From positions 57,357,489 to 57,421,488 of the forward strand of contig JAJLRJ010000003.1 in the NCBI GenBank assembly GCA_024195265.1: DNA of 64,000 nucleotides. The letters are read 5' to 3'. Shown piece by piece: positions 1-12,700 of the stretch. The position numbers and the translations under genes are program-made. This DNA comes from Dendrophyllia cribrosa (lineage: Eukaryota; Cnidaria; Anthozoa; Scleractinia; Dendrophylliidae). The notes beneath the pieces are model-generated. The model searched no databases, was not told the DNA's origin, and saw nothing but the letters and a program-made list of their open reading frames with translations. Within the stretch, counting starts at the first letter, position 1. Every line of letters starts with the position of its first letter.

Positions 1-60
1 CTCTAAACACTGAGCTACAAGAGACTTGGGGCGAACTAGGCCATATGCTAGGTTCATATA
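1..60 (-). other. tRNA-like A-box at the window edge (tRNA or tRNA-derived SINE, truncated)
   Basis: Read on the minus strand, positions about 30 down to 1 give TAGCTCAGTGTTTAGAG, which resembles the A box and D arm of a tRNA. The rest would lie left of the window, so a tRNA gene cannot be told from a SINE head. Confidence 0.25.
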
Positions 61-324
61 TGACATGCATCCTGCATACTGCTAGGATCAGCAATCAACC
101 TCGTTCCCTGGATCTTCTCCAGGGGACGGGAAGGAGACGACCTTGGAAATGTGGTTGATCAGCAATCCAATGTGGAAAGCATCATGTGTGGTAATAAATG
201 ATAATTTATTATTTGGTAAAGAATTGAGAAAGATGTAATACAACATCAATCCATCGAAAATGTACACAAGTTTATTTTTTACTATTACCCCATATACATG
301 ACTTTTATAGATGAGGTTATTATT

Positions 325-572
325 TATTTAGACTGCAAAACAGTCCTTATTTTTGTTCGAGTCCACTGAAAAAAGCTGTGATAGCTGAAGCAGTGGAAAA
401 GAACTGGAACGAGTCTGAATACAGAGAGTGAGACTGGGTAGAGACACCTCGTCGGGTGTCAAGCTCGCATGTGAGGATCGGCACTACTTCCCTCCTCTTC
501 TTGCGAGTGTTGATGCTTTGTGCCTTCCCAAGCTTAAGAGAGAAAAACCGACTGTTTTGCAGTCTAAAAATA
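325..572. mobile_element. MITE with TIR TTTAGACTGCAAAACAGTC
   Basis: TTTAGACTGCAAAACAGTC near 328 is matched by its reverse complement GACTGTTTTGCAGTCTAAA at about 549-567. The interior has no convincing coding signal; the 88-codon frame across it is considered spurious. Positions 60-325 outside it hold only AT-rich sequence and a short hairpin near 97-157. Confidence 0.6.
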
Positions 573-819
573 ATTATTATTTTTATTAGTAGTAGTAAAG
601 ATAATTTCATCATAAAGTTTTAATAGGTTTTTAAAGGTAATATTGTCATGATACCTCTATAAAACAAGATGTCTATTTGTAAGCCAACTTTTGTCAGAAT
701 TGGAGCCAGGATTCTTTGAGGTAAAGAACATGAGGATGCCAAATACCCCCAGGTACACAGAGGGCATGATAATGTCTGACCTTAATTTCTCAGTTATGGT
801 AATTGGAGGCCTCTGCACC

Positions 820-821
820 TG

Positions 822-858
<37 letters not shown>
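820..858. repeat. Poly-C tract
   Basis: A run of about 38 C residues at 821-858. Comparable G or C runs occur at 1362-1386, 15641-15662 and 37353-37374. Lengths in such runs are often unreliable in assemblies. Confidence 0.85.
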
Positions 859-860
<2 letters not shown>

Positions 861-903
861 TCCCCCTATCCTCTATCTCCAGGTCTCTGCATAAATGAGT
901 GCT

Positions 904-1036
904 GGGGTCAATTCAATAAAACTTTTACACTTGTAATTTACAAGTGTAGAGCTCTACTGTTTTCAACCTCTGAAACAATGGCTATACAATATTGTAAATA
1001 TTATTACACTTGTAAAAGTTTTATTGAATTGACCCC
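904..1036. mobile_element. Short foldback MITE (GGGGTCAATTCAATAAAACT ends)
   Basis: Left end GGGGTCAATTCAATAAAACT at 904 and its reverse complement ending at 1036 form nearly perfect inverted repeats of more than 30 bp around a ~60-bp centre. It sits 20 bp downstream of exon 3 of the PARP12-like gene, inside the following intron. Confidence 0.75.
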
Positions 1037-1056
1037 TGGTTATCAAACAGACATAC

Positions 1057-4000
1057 CAGTGGTTCATACTCTTTCCAAATGTTGCTCTCATCCATCCAAT
1101 ACCAAATCCACTGAGTTAAAAGAGCATGATCAGTAGGCAAGACTGCTGACTTAGTGGACAGACGTCGCAACTGAACATCTCCAAAACTGGTCACAGCTTT
1201 CATGCCATCAAAGTGAATTTGAATCTCACCATCTCCCGGATCAATGCTGTAATTAAAGTAAAACACATGAACAAAAATAATAGTTAAAGTTGAATCACTG
1301 TCACTTCTAAATCCAAACAAGCTACATCATTATTCCAAATAAAACTAGAATTATTATTATTGTGGTGGGGGGGGGGGGGGGGGGGGTAAGTACAAATAGA
1401 TTTAACAAAGAGCATTTCAAAACACTTCTATTTTTGCTGTTGCCATAATAAGCTGTGGTAAAGGCAGTTCAGTTGCCTGCCATACAACTTTGAGAAATAT
1501 ACATGCCAGCAACATAATTATTTAGACCTCGTCCTGGTTGCATGGCTACACATTTATCAAAACCCTGATATGAAAAGCCTGGGATAACATTTTGATAAAA
1601 ATTGGTAAATAAAAGGGTAACATTTTGACCCTCGGAGTGGATCCTACAGTTTGCAGCCATGTAAAATGTTATTGATTACCCCTGCATGTACATGTATGTA
1701 TAGCTTTATGTACAGTACCACTCCCTCCTTTTGAACATCACTTTAACCACAAGTCAACCATACCCCAATAACTAATGTAACAGTCTTCCAAATAACAGAT
1801 AACACAAATACTTACAGTAAAGATGGTGGTGTTGAAATCATGATGTGTTTCATCTCTGCCACAGTAATGTTAACATTGCAAAACTGCTTCTCTATGTCCT
1901 CATTTTCATTTGCTGTAAAAGCCTTCCAAATGTTTCCATCACCACAGGGGTCCTGATACTGCCACATGTATGGTGAACTGCAGTGATATTGGTCACACAG
2001 GGGCTCCTTGCTGCAGTGACCCAGCAGATTATCCAGGCAGATGTACCGTGGCTGGCGTGGCACTTCTCTCTTATGTGGGACTGGTTCTGTGAAAAGACAC
2101 ATCGAGCTTAATCTGACCTCTTAGAATCAATGACAGTAGAAGTGGGGTGGGGTTGGGAGTGACTACCTTGAATAGACTGAGATAAAGTACTTTATTGGAA
2201 TGAAGTACAAGATTGATCCACAGTTTTGCATCTGTCCATATTTTGGGTCTGGAATGGGGGGTGAGGAGAGAAGGATAAACAAACGGTAATTTCAGAAACA
2301 AGTTTGCGTAATTATTTCAAAAATAATGCTGAAAGTTTAACGAACTTCATTACTTTTGGAATTAGCAGTCTTTGAGGCTCCCTACTTTTGGGGAGTCGTT
2401 ACTTTTGGCAAGTCATTACTTTCAGGGAATAAAAACCATTAAATAAAGCTAGTTCAAACTCTTTTTCTGAATGAAATTAAAGACAGAAATTTGTGGCATA
2501 AGTGATAGCTTCCCTTGTTGAAAAGTGCCTTTAGTGACGTGGCTAAGACCTTACGACCTTACTTGAAAGGATTAAGCGGATATTTTATGGATGGGCACAA
2601 TAATTGAAGGGCTGAGGGCATTAAACCAACATTACCTACATGCAAAATTTGTGAGTGAAATGTCTCAAAATTTGACATGGTTTAATGTTTAACGCTTGTA
2701 GACTCGCAAAATGTGAGTGGTTTTTGGCAGTTGCGAATCTGAAAAATACATGTATGCTCTAGCAAACTTTTGCAAGTAAGCATTTCTCTAAGAAAAGTTG
2801 GAGGGAAAAAGTGAATGTTTTTGGAGAATTTTGTGGCAAAAATTCACACATCATCGAATGTCTGTGCACACTTTATCTAGTTTTTGTTTTACATATAATT
2901 TACATTTTGTTGGAATCAGCAACGTGACAGAAGTGAATGAATTTCAGGCTTTGTGAGCCACTTTTGTTGTAGAATGGATGTCTAAAATAACCGCTTTTTT
3001 CAAGAGGCCCTCAACCCCTAAGACTACCGGTAACATGACCGACGATAACAACATCTTGCCCAACAACCCCGAGCTGCCAAAGAAACAACAGGGTAATGCC
3101 GGCAAAGAAGACCACAAAATTAACAGTATACTATTAACAAAGGTATTTTTACCATATTTTCAGAGTCATCAAAGGGAAAATGACTGCAAAATATAGCTAG
3201 TGACCTTACTATTTTTGCAAGCAGAAAAAAATCTTACTAACAAAACTTTGCTAGTGGACTAAAAAATTAAGTTTGACCCCTGTAGAGTAGAATAACATGA
3301 AGATTAACTCACCAGTTGCACTAGCATCCTTTATTGTTTTTCCAGTCGAACGTACCAGTAAAGCACCTAAGACAGCATGAGGTGGGATCTTGCTCAAATT
3401 ATATCTGCCCAAGACCAACTTTGCTTCTGGTGTTTCAAGGGTGTGACCTAATGGGCAATTCCCTCCATTCTTGCAGTTTTTTGTCAAAAAATACTTGCAG
3501 ATGTGTATACCATTGCATCTGAAACCACGCTGACAGGAATGTTTGTTGTAATCAAGACAAACTTCAGGGACCGAAGCTGATATCAGAATGCGCAGCTGCT
3601 CTTCTGAGAAGCTGTTGAGCCTCAGTTGTCTTGTGATGTTTTTATTGTGTGGGCTCTTTAAGTTGTGGCTGTGGCTATATCTGCATTTCTTACCAAATGG
3701 ACAGACACCATTAGCAAGATAATGGTTACAGACATGATAACGGAAGCACTTTGGATCCTTGCAGCCGTTCTTGGTCAACAAGTAGCGAAAACAAATGCGT
3801 GTTTTGGGGTTGTACGCCCTGATGGCTTCAATTTTCCCAGCCTTGTTCTCGATGGTCATGAATCGGTTTGGGTTTGCTTTAAACCATGCAGAAACATCAA
3901 TTATGTCTGGCGGAAACAACTCTTGGCGCTGGGAGATCTCCGAAAATGGCACTTGACCATTGTATTCCTTACAGATGCACTGGAATATTGAATTTACTGC

Positions 4001-6340
4001 TGATTTCTCTGAGTGGGTACCCTCTGAGCTACTTGCATTCTGATCAGATGTGGAGGAAAATGCACTGCCCTGAGACAATGAACTTGCTGCATTTGAAGGT
4101 CCAAACCAGTCATCAAAGAATATCTCATCAACTTGTGAAAGCAGGTCATTGGTAAAGAGATCATCTACTGCAGCATCTGCACCTTGCCAGTCATCATCAT
4201 CTGAGAGGTTAATCAAATTATCCATTCCTGAAATGTGGCCTTCTTGACTTAAGGCTTCTGGAAACTGTGATCTCTGACCTTTAAATGGTTGCTTGGGAGC
4301 AGCGGCATTCCTTGTCAACTCTTGTTCACTTGGATTCACAGCAAACTTGGAGGTGGTATACAGATCTGGCTTCTCCGTGTCTTCATTATCTGAAACAGAG
4401 TCATCTGAACTTTCTTCTCCAAAAACTTCTGAATTTGCACATGTGCCTTGTGATTCTTCAGTTGGCTCTCCCTGCTGATTGGTCTTATGGTTTCTCTTCC
4501 GTGTCCTCTGCTTTTTCTTCTTTTTCTTCTCTGAACTTTTCCTTGAATCTTGTTGTTGTGATCCAGAGATGTTCTGTTGCGTTATTTGCAAGGTCATAAG
4601 TGAAGGTACTTCTGCACTAAATTTGTTCAGATGGGTTTGCGGCAAGAATGACAAAGAGGGGCCCAGATTAGTTTTGTCATCTACAAAACTTCTTTGCTTG
4701 TTTGGGATTAAGATGTTACAATGTACCGATTTCAGCTTGGATGGCTGTGGCACCAACTCGTACTGCTTTAGAATTCCCATGTTATGGTCATCATTAAGGT
4801 CATGTGACAAGCTGCAACTGCATCCCCATGAAATTCCTTGGGCAGTTATAATTGGATGAGAGCAGATGTGTAGATATGGGCAGCTCTCAGACAGGCATTT
4901 ATTATTAAGGTACATGAGGCAAACCTGAGGCAAACTGTGGGCAACAATATTCCTCACAGTTCCACTAGGGAGATTTTCCAGGCCCAACTTCTGTAGATTT
5001 TTTATGTTGCTCTCATCATGAAAATCATGTGAGAGGCCACAATCACCTGAACATTTCCCCTGCAGATATTGTTTGCAAATATGCCAAAACCAGCAAGGGG
5101 TCCTTGTACAGGAGCCATTACAAGAATAATGCAAGCAAATCTTTTTCTTCAAATTAACTCGAGCACCAAATACTTCACCATCCCCATTCTCCAACAAACT
5201 GATCCTTGGATTCTGATCCGGCTGTGCCTGAACTTGCAGCCAAATCTTTAAATCCATCTCTTGCCCAGGTGCAGAAAACTTCTTTGCAAGTGGGGAAGGA
5301 TGTTGAAGCAGATCTGATAATGTGGCAAGCCCTCCTTTACCACAGATGTAGTTAAAAACTTTATCAAGTAAAGGATCAGCCTCGTGTGTAACTGTAGCTT
5401 GTTGTAATGTTGGTGAAGCACTTGTCATTTCTGCTGCTTTGCCAGCTTGTTGAACCAAGCCAGAGAGGAAGACTGGTTTGGCACCGGCCTTCACTTTAGG
5501 AGGGGTTTTACTCTTACCGGTACCAGACATTTCGGTTTTGTCACTTGCGACTGCGGTTTGCCTGTTTGAGTTTCTTGCTTTCATCTGCTGTCTCGGGTCT
5601 CTCGGCATTTGGCGTTGTAAAGAGAACTCGAGCAACCTTTTGTTATCTTCAATGGGTTTCTGCTGCTTAGGGACAAAAACATTACATCGCACCACATCTA
5701 TTTCCAATGTTCGCGGAGGTTTAAATCCGTATTGTTCGAGAATTCTCTTGTTGTGAGAATCAGCGAAATCATGTGATAGTGAACATTCACAGGGTGTTGC
5801 TCGGACCTGACTTGAACAGATATGAAGGTAAGGACAATTATCAGTAACGCATTCATTTTTCAGATAACTGTGGCAAACTTGAAGTGAGCTTCCAACGACA
5901 ATGCTTTTTATATTCGTGTTAGATTTCTTCTCAAATCCCAACTCAGCCGTCTTTCCTTTGTTGTCTTCGTCGTGAAAATCGTGAGAACGTCCGCAGTTTC
6001 CCTTGCAAGTTCCCTCGATAAACTCTTTGCAAATATGCCAGAATTTACATCGCTTCGCGGACTTACAGCAGTCCGTAGTATATTTCAGGCACATTTGTTT
6101 CTTCAGAGTGACTCGGATACCAAAGCCTTGTCCAAATTGGTTTGTGATCATCGACAGGTGGTGATCTGAATCAAAGGAACCCGACTTTTTCTCCATTTCA
6201 AACCAAACCATCACTGAAATCGCATTGCTTTTTTTAGCCAAAGGCGATGGATGCCTTAATAGCTGGGAAAACTCCGCAAATCCACCAATTCCACAAATAT
6301 AATTGTAGACTTTCACAGCGGACACGTCGGAGTCAGCCAT
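1057..6340 (-). CDS. PARP12/ZAP-like CCCH zinc-finger and WWE protein (5' three exons, 3' end outside window)
   Basis: Three coding exons are visible on the minus strand: 6340-3313, 2086-1816 and 1246-1057, with GT-AG borders and matching phases (1, then 2, then 0), giving at least 1,163 residues. The ATG at 6340 opens MADSDVSAVKVYNYICG. Three N-terminal modules each resemble the ZAP RNA-binding region: a short helical domain (NYICGxGG..LLxHPSPLAKK, about residues 10-45, again near 330; a diverged third near 780) followed by CCCH fingers such as CKFWHICKEFIEGTCKGNC. Low-complexity Ser/Asp-rich and Lys-rich linkers separate them. Exon 2 carries a further Cys/His cluster and a WWE-type domain (MWQYQ...WKAF); exon 3 carries part of a second WWE (WIWYWMDES). 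In family members (PARP12, ZC3HAV1) these domains bind viral or foreign RNA and ADP-ribose; a PARP catalytic domain may follow outside the window. It starts 383 bp from STEEP1 on the opposite strand. Having three ZAP-like modules is unusual. Confidence 0.85.
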
Positions 6341-6723
6341 GTTTGAAAATGAAATTATCACGGATCAGCTACTTCACGGATCACGACCTTTTCCAAGAAA
6401 TCGACAATCAGTACCCAAGTGGGGTGTACAAGGGCAAATAAGTTGCGCAACCGGAAGTACCGTTAAAAACTGAAAGAGAAAAAAATATATTAGAATGCTC
6501 GAAGACAAATATAACAAAAAAAGATGAAGACATCACAGTTTCGCGTTAATTTTAATTCCTGGCCATTCCTGGCCAAACGTTCAGTATCTTTCATTGTTTG
6601 CTAATAAAGCTACCGTACAATATGGATACTTGAAGTAGTCAACTGATTTTCATAAAACCGCTGTCTATTCAGGTGGCTTTGTAACCAGGCAAAGTGTTAT
6701 GGTCCGTCGTTTATTTTATCAAA
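6341..6723. promoter_or_regulatory. Shared divergent promoter of the PARP12-like gene and STEEP1
   Basis: Only 383 bp separate the two divergent start codons. There is no obvious TATA box at a sensible distance. CCGGAAGT, an ETS/GABP-type site common in vertebrate bidirectional promoters, lies at 6451-6458. The 5' UTRs of both genes must lie here. That this is one bidirectional promoter is an inference from spacing; transcription start sites are not visible in sequence. Confidence 0.55.
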
Positions 6724-9700
6724 ATGCCGAAAGTTGTTTCTCGTAGCATTGTGTGCTCTGACACGAAGGATAAGGAGGAATATAATCAAGGTGTAACAAG
6801 CTTGACTGTTTACCATTGTTTGTGTGGACAGATGGCTTTGATCTTGGGTAAGCTAAGTAGATAAACTGGCCGAACAAGAAGCTACATGTACGAATTTTTT
6901 ACTTGGCAGGGAATCATTTCATGGTCTGAAATTTCAAATTTCAGCTTTATTAACTGCACAGAATGCAGGACCACTTTTTACCGTATACCAAACGAGCTGG
7001 CTCGTTTGGCTCGGCCGTGGAGTAAAGAACGAGAAATAATTGATATGCTCGCTACAGTGTTGGGTCTATATTATGTACATTGTATTTGGTGATTCGTTTG
7101 GCTTGGCAGTGGAGAGCAAACGAGCCAAACGAGCCAGCTCGTTTGGTATACGGTGAAAAGTGGCCCAGTATTCTGTAGTTTAGCCCTATTTTTTGTTCTT
7201 CAAGCGTTTGATGGGTTAATACATAATGCTAAAAAGTGTAACGGGCCAGGGTGTATAGTAATCAGTTTTAAACAGTTAATCAATTTGTCAAAGCGATGGT
7301 TACATGTATAATATCAGTCATGATCCAACTGGCCTTCATGATAAGCTTCTTAGAATGTTTGTGACTTCAACCAGTAGGACTTCACCAAATATAGTAATCC
7401 AAGAGGTCCACTTTACAAGACGTATTATTACTGAAGCAACCTTCTTTAAATGTTTTCAAAGATTGGTTGACTATAGTACACAGCACACTGTCAGTATAAT
7501 TTCCAGCTGGACAGAGGCTGTCACTGCTTTAGACGAGGCAGCTGATTGAGCCTGTAGCCTACTTTATCTAGAGCCTACTAGAGCCTTTATCTCATTCTGT
7601 AGCCTTCTTTATCTAGAATCTAAGAGAAATGCAAGTCTAGCTGTATACTCAGTAGTGGTGTGAAAATACAGCCTTTTAAAATATGTATTTATTATATTTG
7701 AATTTAGATAGCACCCTTGAGAAGCTTCCATTGCGGAGAACAGACCATGCGAGAGTCATTGATGGTTCAAAACATGCTCATAAGCTCACCTGTGTTGATG
7801 GAGACACTGTTTTCTTAAAAAGGTACATTAGTGATATGCATGTTTATTAATATTATGTAGGACCTCATGATGTGGGAGAATTTACATTTAGATCATTTTT
7901 TGAGGTGGCTCTTTTCGGTTTGGGCTCCAAAGTGCTCATCTTGGGCTCTTTGGGCAGTGGCCTTGTCTTTCTATTGTTTGTAAGAAAATAATGCAAAAAT
8001 AATACAGATGGTATACACCATGTACATGTACATATACATGTGTATCAAATTGCAGGAACTTAATCATAGAAAAATACATTTTGTACAAAAATAACAAATA
8101 CTGTAGGTACATGTATTAATCATTTTAATGATATGCACAGAGGTACATGTATTCTTTTGCATAAGTTGTGGTTCAAATTTATCTTTGGTTTGAACATTTT
8201 CAATCCAGTTTGTTTTTTGTTTTCTTTTGTCTCAGATGGTGGAAATGAATCTGAGTCAAAGGAAAATAATAGTTGAACTGGTTTGATAATTATTTTTTAA
8301 ACCAAAGAAAATTTGAACCACAACACGATACACATGCACTGTACAGCTGTACATGATATCTCAACAGATATTTCTTTCAAACAAATTAATTTCTATCAAA
8401 TAGATGGATGAATAGTTTTTTCTTCTCTAAAGCTCTGTGAATCTCATTAACAACAACAATTTTATTTCGCACCTTCCAATTACAATAACTTAAATACAAT
8501 TTCAGTTAATTAGTCAAGCTGCTTCGCTGTAAGCTCCAACAACCTGAATGAAAATAACGTTATTTACACCCGCTTGGCTCGCTTATCAATCGTGAGCTCG
8601 CTACAGTAACACATTGTCTGTAGCGTGTGTATGAGCCAAGATGTTTAAGGTCCATCCGGTGATTAAAAGACATCATTTACTCCGAAAATCCTTAAGTCTC
8701 TAGCACCTCTCAAAGAAAAGAGTCGTGTTTCTTGTTGTACCTTGTGTCTAAATCGTCATTTTGCGCTTGAGGTGAAAAAGGACGTTGGTAGACAAGATGA
8801 GCCGGCGGAAATGTCTGGAATCACTTCGGATCAGAAAAGGGGCAGCCTTGTGAGTTGTGGGTCATTTCCCATCCCATAGTCGAAATGCCCGATATCCGAA
8901 GTGCTTCCAGACTTACAGTATAATATTTTCCATATTTCGTTTGGGCGGACATTCCATTTTCGTTTTCGTTAAAGCGCAGAATGACAGCCGAAATTCCCGA
9001 GGTTCGAATCTCGCTAGGGACCAACTTTTTTTTTTCTTTCTTCTTCGGACTGGAACATTATGAAAGTGATGTACTGTATTTTTCTTTTTGCGTTTGTCAA
9101 AAATCCTTACAGCTGTAGGTTTAATTTTAAAAAAATATTGAGCCATGTCAGTGTGAAAACATAAGCTTACCGCAATATTGCGTTACACGTTAGCATTTCT
9201 TATTCACGGGTTGGCTCTTAGGAGCCTTTGATTGAAATGATACTTCAACTTGAAAAACTTGTGCATGTGCCCTTGTGACAGTGTATAATGCTAATACTAA
9301 TTTATAACAAGAAATTAAATGTAAGACTAATGATACTGATATTGATACTAATAAACCTTACACCAGGGATTCTGACAGGGTGCGGGAAAAAAAATGAAAA
9401 TTGTGCGGGAGTTTTGGGGCAAATTGTGCGGGAAATAACTTCGATTGTGCGGGAAATTGTGCGGGATTGCGCAATCCTGTGACCAACCAAAATGTTCAAT
9501 CACCAGTGTTCTAGCCAGGCCAGAAAAAATATGACCGGGAGGAAATTCAACATAAATGAAAAATACAGATAGATGTTTTACTTTGGGGATTAAATGTACC
9601 CAGCAATCGCTAATTCGCGGCAGTTTTTCTTCACCAAAGTTTATTTGTCTCAACAAAATCACATTGCGTGACACGATGAAATCGATCGGGTAAAACCGAA

Positions 9701-12700
9701 ATACCACCTCAAAATAAAATGTTTCCGATCAGAGCGAGTTCCTTTATGAAAAATCTGTACATTTTATGTAGTGTGAATAATTTCCAGTAAATGTTCACAC
9801 AATTTCTTCGAAATTTTACCACAAAAACACAACCCCGAGATGTATGTAAATTGCGTGCTAAATGTAATTCGATAGCATGTTTGTTTTGCATTTTGGTGAA
9901 TGAAAACGTCTTTCACTTGATTGAAAAAATCAAATCCAGTATTCTGATCAGAACTTATTAAATAATTTTCTCCTATCAATCCAAAGTTCCAGCGCTTTAA
10001 CCCTTTCACTCCCAGGGCCTTCATGCTTGATTTCCTGTTATTCCCAGAGGCAGTTAGGAGGTTCATTCCAATTAGACAGTAGAAATCAAAACATGCATGC
10101 TCAGTAGATTATGGGACCTTAATACAATCTATTAATTGCACAGAATTGAAGCTGAAACATGGTTTTATTTTATGACAGAGTTATTATAAAGAAAGAAATC
10201 AAGTTTGAGTTAAAAAACATGTTGTGAAGTTTTGTATTTTGAAAAATTCAAATTTCCCGCCATTACGCTTCTCGTGTCACTTCATGGCATCTTACATTCA
10301 TCGATGAAATGTTCAATATGAGTAAAATATATACAAGACATTTATGCCATACTTTGTCGGTTTCGCTGGCATGTATTGCCGAAACGAAAGTCTTCCTTTG
10401 AAGGCAATCATTCCCTCGTCTACGGCAATGTGTTTGTTTGGCGAATAACATCGCCGACTGTTCTCTAATACGACATTTAGAACCGGTCTGACTTTGAACA
10501 ACCGATCGTAACCTTCTTCGCCACGTGCTGGAGTTTGCGTCGAGTCGGCAAAGTGTAAAAATTGTGAGATTTCTTGAAAGCGGTTTCTCGGCATACATGT
10601 AGTCCGCTTAATCCCTTCATTTCCAATGAAAGGGTCGTCCTTCCAGTAGTCTGCAACTTTGGGTAGTTGATTGATTCCCATAATCACACAAATGCCAAAG
10701 AACGCTTTCATCTCCGGTTTGGTGATGTCCTTCCATGTAGCGAGGCGACGAGCATTGTTTTGAAGACTATGGCGGGCATAGCGGTTTGTTTCTTCTACTA
10801 TACGATCGACATTTTCTTCTCCAAACACTCTTAAGAAATAGTCGTCTGCTTTAGCATCATCTTCGAAGTCCACAAGCAATCCAGGTTCGCCAGAGAACTC
10901 GTTCACTACAAAGTTTGAGAGTTCAGCCATCCATAGTGTTTCTTCTTCGGCCTCAACATCGCTTGTTTCTTCGGTATTATCGTCGCTTTCTTCATCCCTA
11001 TCGACCACAAAACCTTCAAAGTCGATGTCTGAATCATCTCCATTTAATTCTTCATCGGAATTTCCAAAGATTTCTCTGTATTCTTGTTCGCAAATTCCGG
11101 GACGTAACGCCATGTTGATCAGTGTCAATTTCGGAAAATGTAAAGTTTTCGCCGCTCTATAACTCCCTTGGGCAATGAGTTTATTATGCGCAGTAGCTAG
11201 AATATGATTGGCCAATATGTCTAAAACAATGGAGAACTTATTGTTTAGCTTTTCTAGCCTTACAGGGGAGGTGACAGGCCTTCAAAACATAGACTATTTC
11301 AGCGGCCGGTTACGGCCGGTTTGGGAATAATGACACATTTTTAGCGGCCGGTTGCGGCCGGCTTGGGAGTGAAAGGGTTAATAGCTTGTTTTGTCGATTC
11401 ACAAACTTGATCAGTTCTTTGCGGAAATACAGTAATTCAGACAGAGTGCATTCATTTCGGCGCGATGGTACATTTCTTTGGCGTTTCTTCTTCGGTCCCC
11501 GACATATTAACTGAAAGAGGAAGCGAAAGCGCTCAAAAAAATATCAACAGGCTGCTAAGAAAAATGACATAATGTCTGGAAAACGACAACTACAGTGTAA
11601 AAAGCTACACGAAAAATTCTGTAGGAAGTCGGATAGAAGTAAAACTGAGACTAGTTCCCAGGACGGCGAAGAGAACGCCTTGTTGTTTTTATATCGATCC
11701 GCTCGAGCTGTTCGAGGAAAGCGAGGGATTTCTCGATTGTTTGGAAGGAAAATGGGCTGAAAATAGCCTGCAACGTTTCTCGAAATCTTGGTAATCAATA
11801 GAAATACCTGATTTAATTAAAATTTTAAGCAAATATTTCAGTATTGTGCAGGATTGTGCGGATTTTTAGGAATTCTGCATCTACATCTACATAATTTATT
11901 TGCAAAATCCTATAAGGACATCTAGCAAATTCCAGTGCAAAGTGCAAAAATAAATTGTGCGGAATTGTGCGGGTTTGTCTGAATTGTGCGGTCCCGCACC
12001 CGCGCACCCTGTCAGAATCCCTGTTACACTGTACAGGTGTATTTGTGGGATTGTTATTTCTAGGTGTCTAAAATGGGTTTATTTCCATAGTGTTTCATTC
12101 ATCAAACATCCCCCCCCCCCAAAAAAAAAATTATAATAATTAAAATAAATAGAACAAATTAAAAGAACAATGAAAAGAACCTCTCTTGACAACAAAATGG
12201 AACTTGTCAGCGTATCAGCAATTTAGGGTTCTTATAATTACAGGAATTACATTTATCACTCTTGGCCTTCAAACCTGTTCACTCCCCGAGTCAATCATGT
12301 ATTGTATGGAGACATGTAACGTGTATGTAAATTTAGTTCTAACTTTTGAGTCTGTCAGCGAAATCCTATGGTGTGACCATTCAAATAAACCTCTTTGGCA
12401 GTACTTTTGCATGGTACCATTTGTTCTAACTTTTGAGTCCGTTGATGAAATCCTATGGTGTGACCATTCAAATGAAACCTCTTTGGCAGTACTTTTGCAT
12501 GGTACCATTATTTTGTTCTAACTTTTGAGTCTGTTGATGAAATCCTATGGTGTGACCATTCAAATGAAACCTCTTCAGCAGTACTTTTGCATGGTACCAT
12601 TTGTTCTACCTTTTGAGTTTGTCAGCGAAATCCTATGGTGTGACCATTCAAATGAAACCTCTTTGGCAGTACTTTTGCATGGTACCATTTGTTTTGCAAT

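Larger units (their letters stand above)
9364..12023. mobile_element. 2.66-kb DNA transposon remnant, TSD TTACAC, with subterminal TGTGCGGGA repeats
   Basis: Left end CAGGGATTCTGACAGGGTGC at 9364 and right end CACCCTGTCAGAATCCCTG ending at 12023 are inverted repeats. TTACAC flanks both sides (9358-9363 and 12024-12029). Several copies of TTGTGCGGGA lie just inside each end, in opposite orientation, as expected for transposase-binding sites. No transposase of its own is evident; a piggyBac copy is nested inside. The superfamily is uncertain: CAGGG ends recall hAT elements but a 6-bp duplication is short for them. Confidence 0.7.

Noticed and set aside
347..613. 88-codon frame near the left edge
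   Set aside because: It runs across the TIRs of a MITE and has no protein similarity that I recognise.
1469..1660. 63-codon minus frame between exons 2 and 3 of the PARP12-like gene
   Set aside because: No splice sites in phase and no recognisable domain; exons 2 and 3 join directly in phase.
3334..6169. Many plus-strand frames of 60-126 codons
   Set aside because: They are antisense shadows of the long PARP12-like exon and show no domain.
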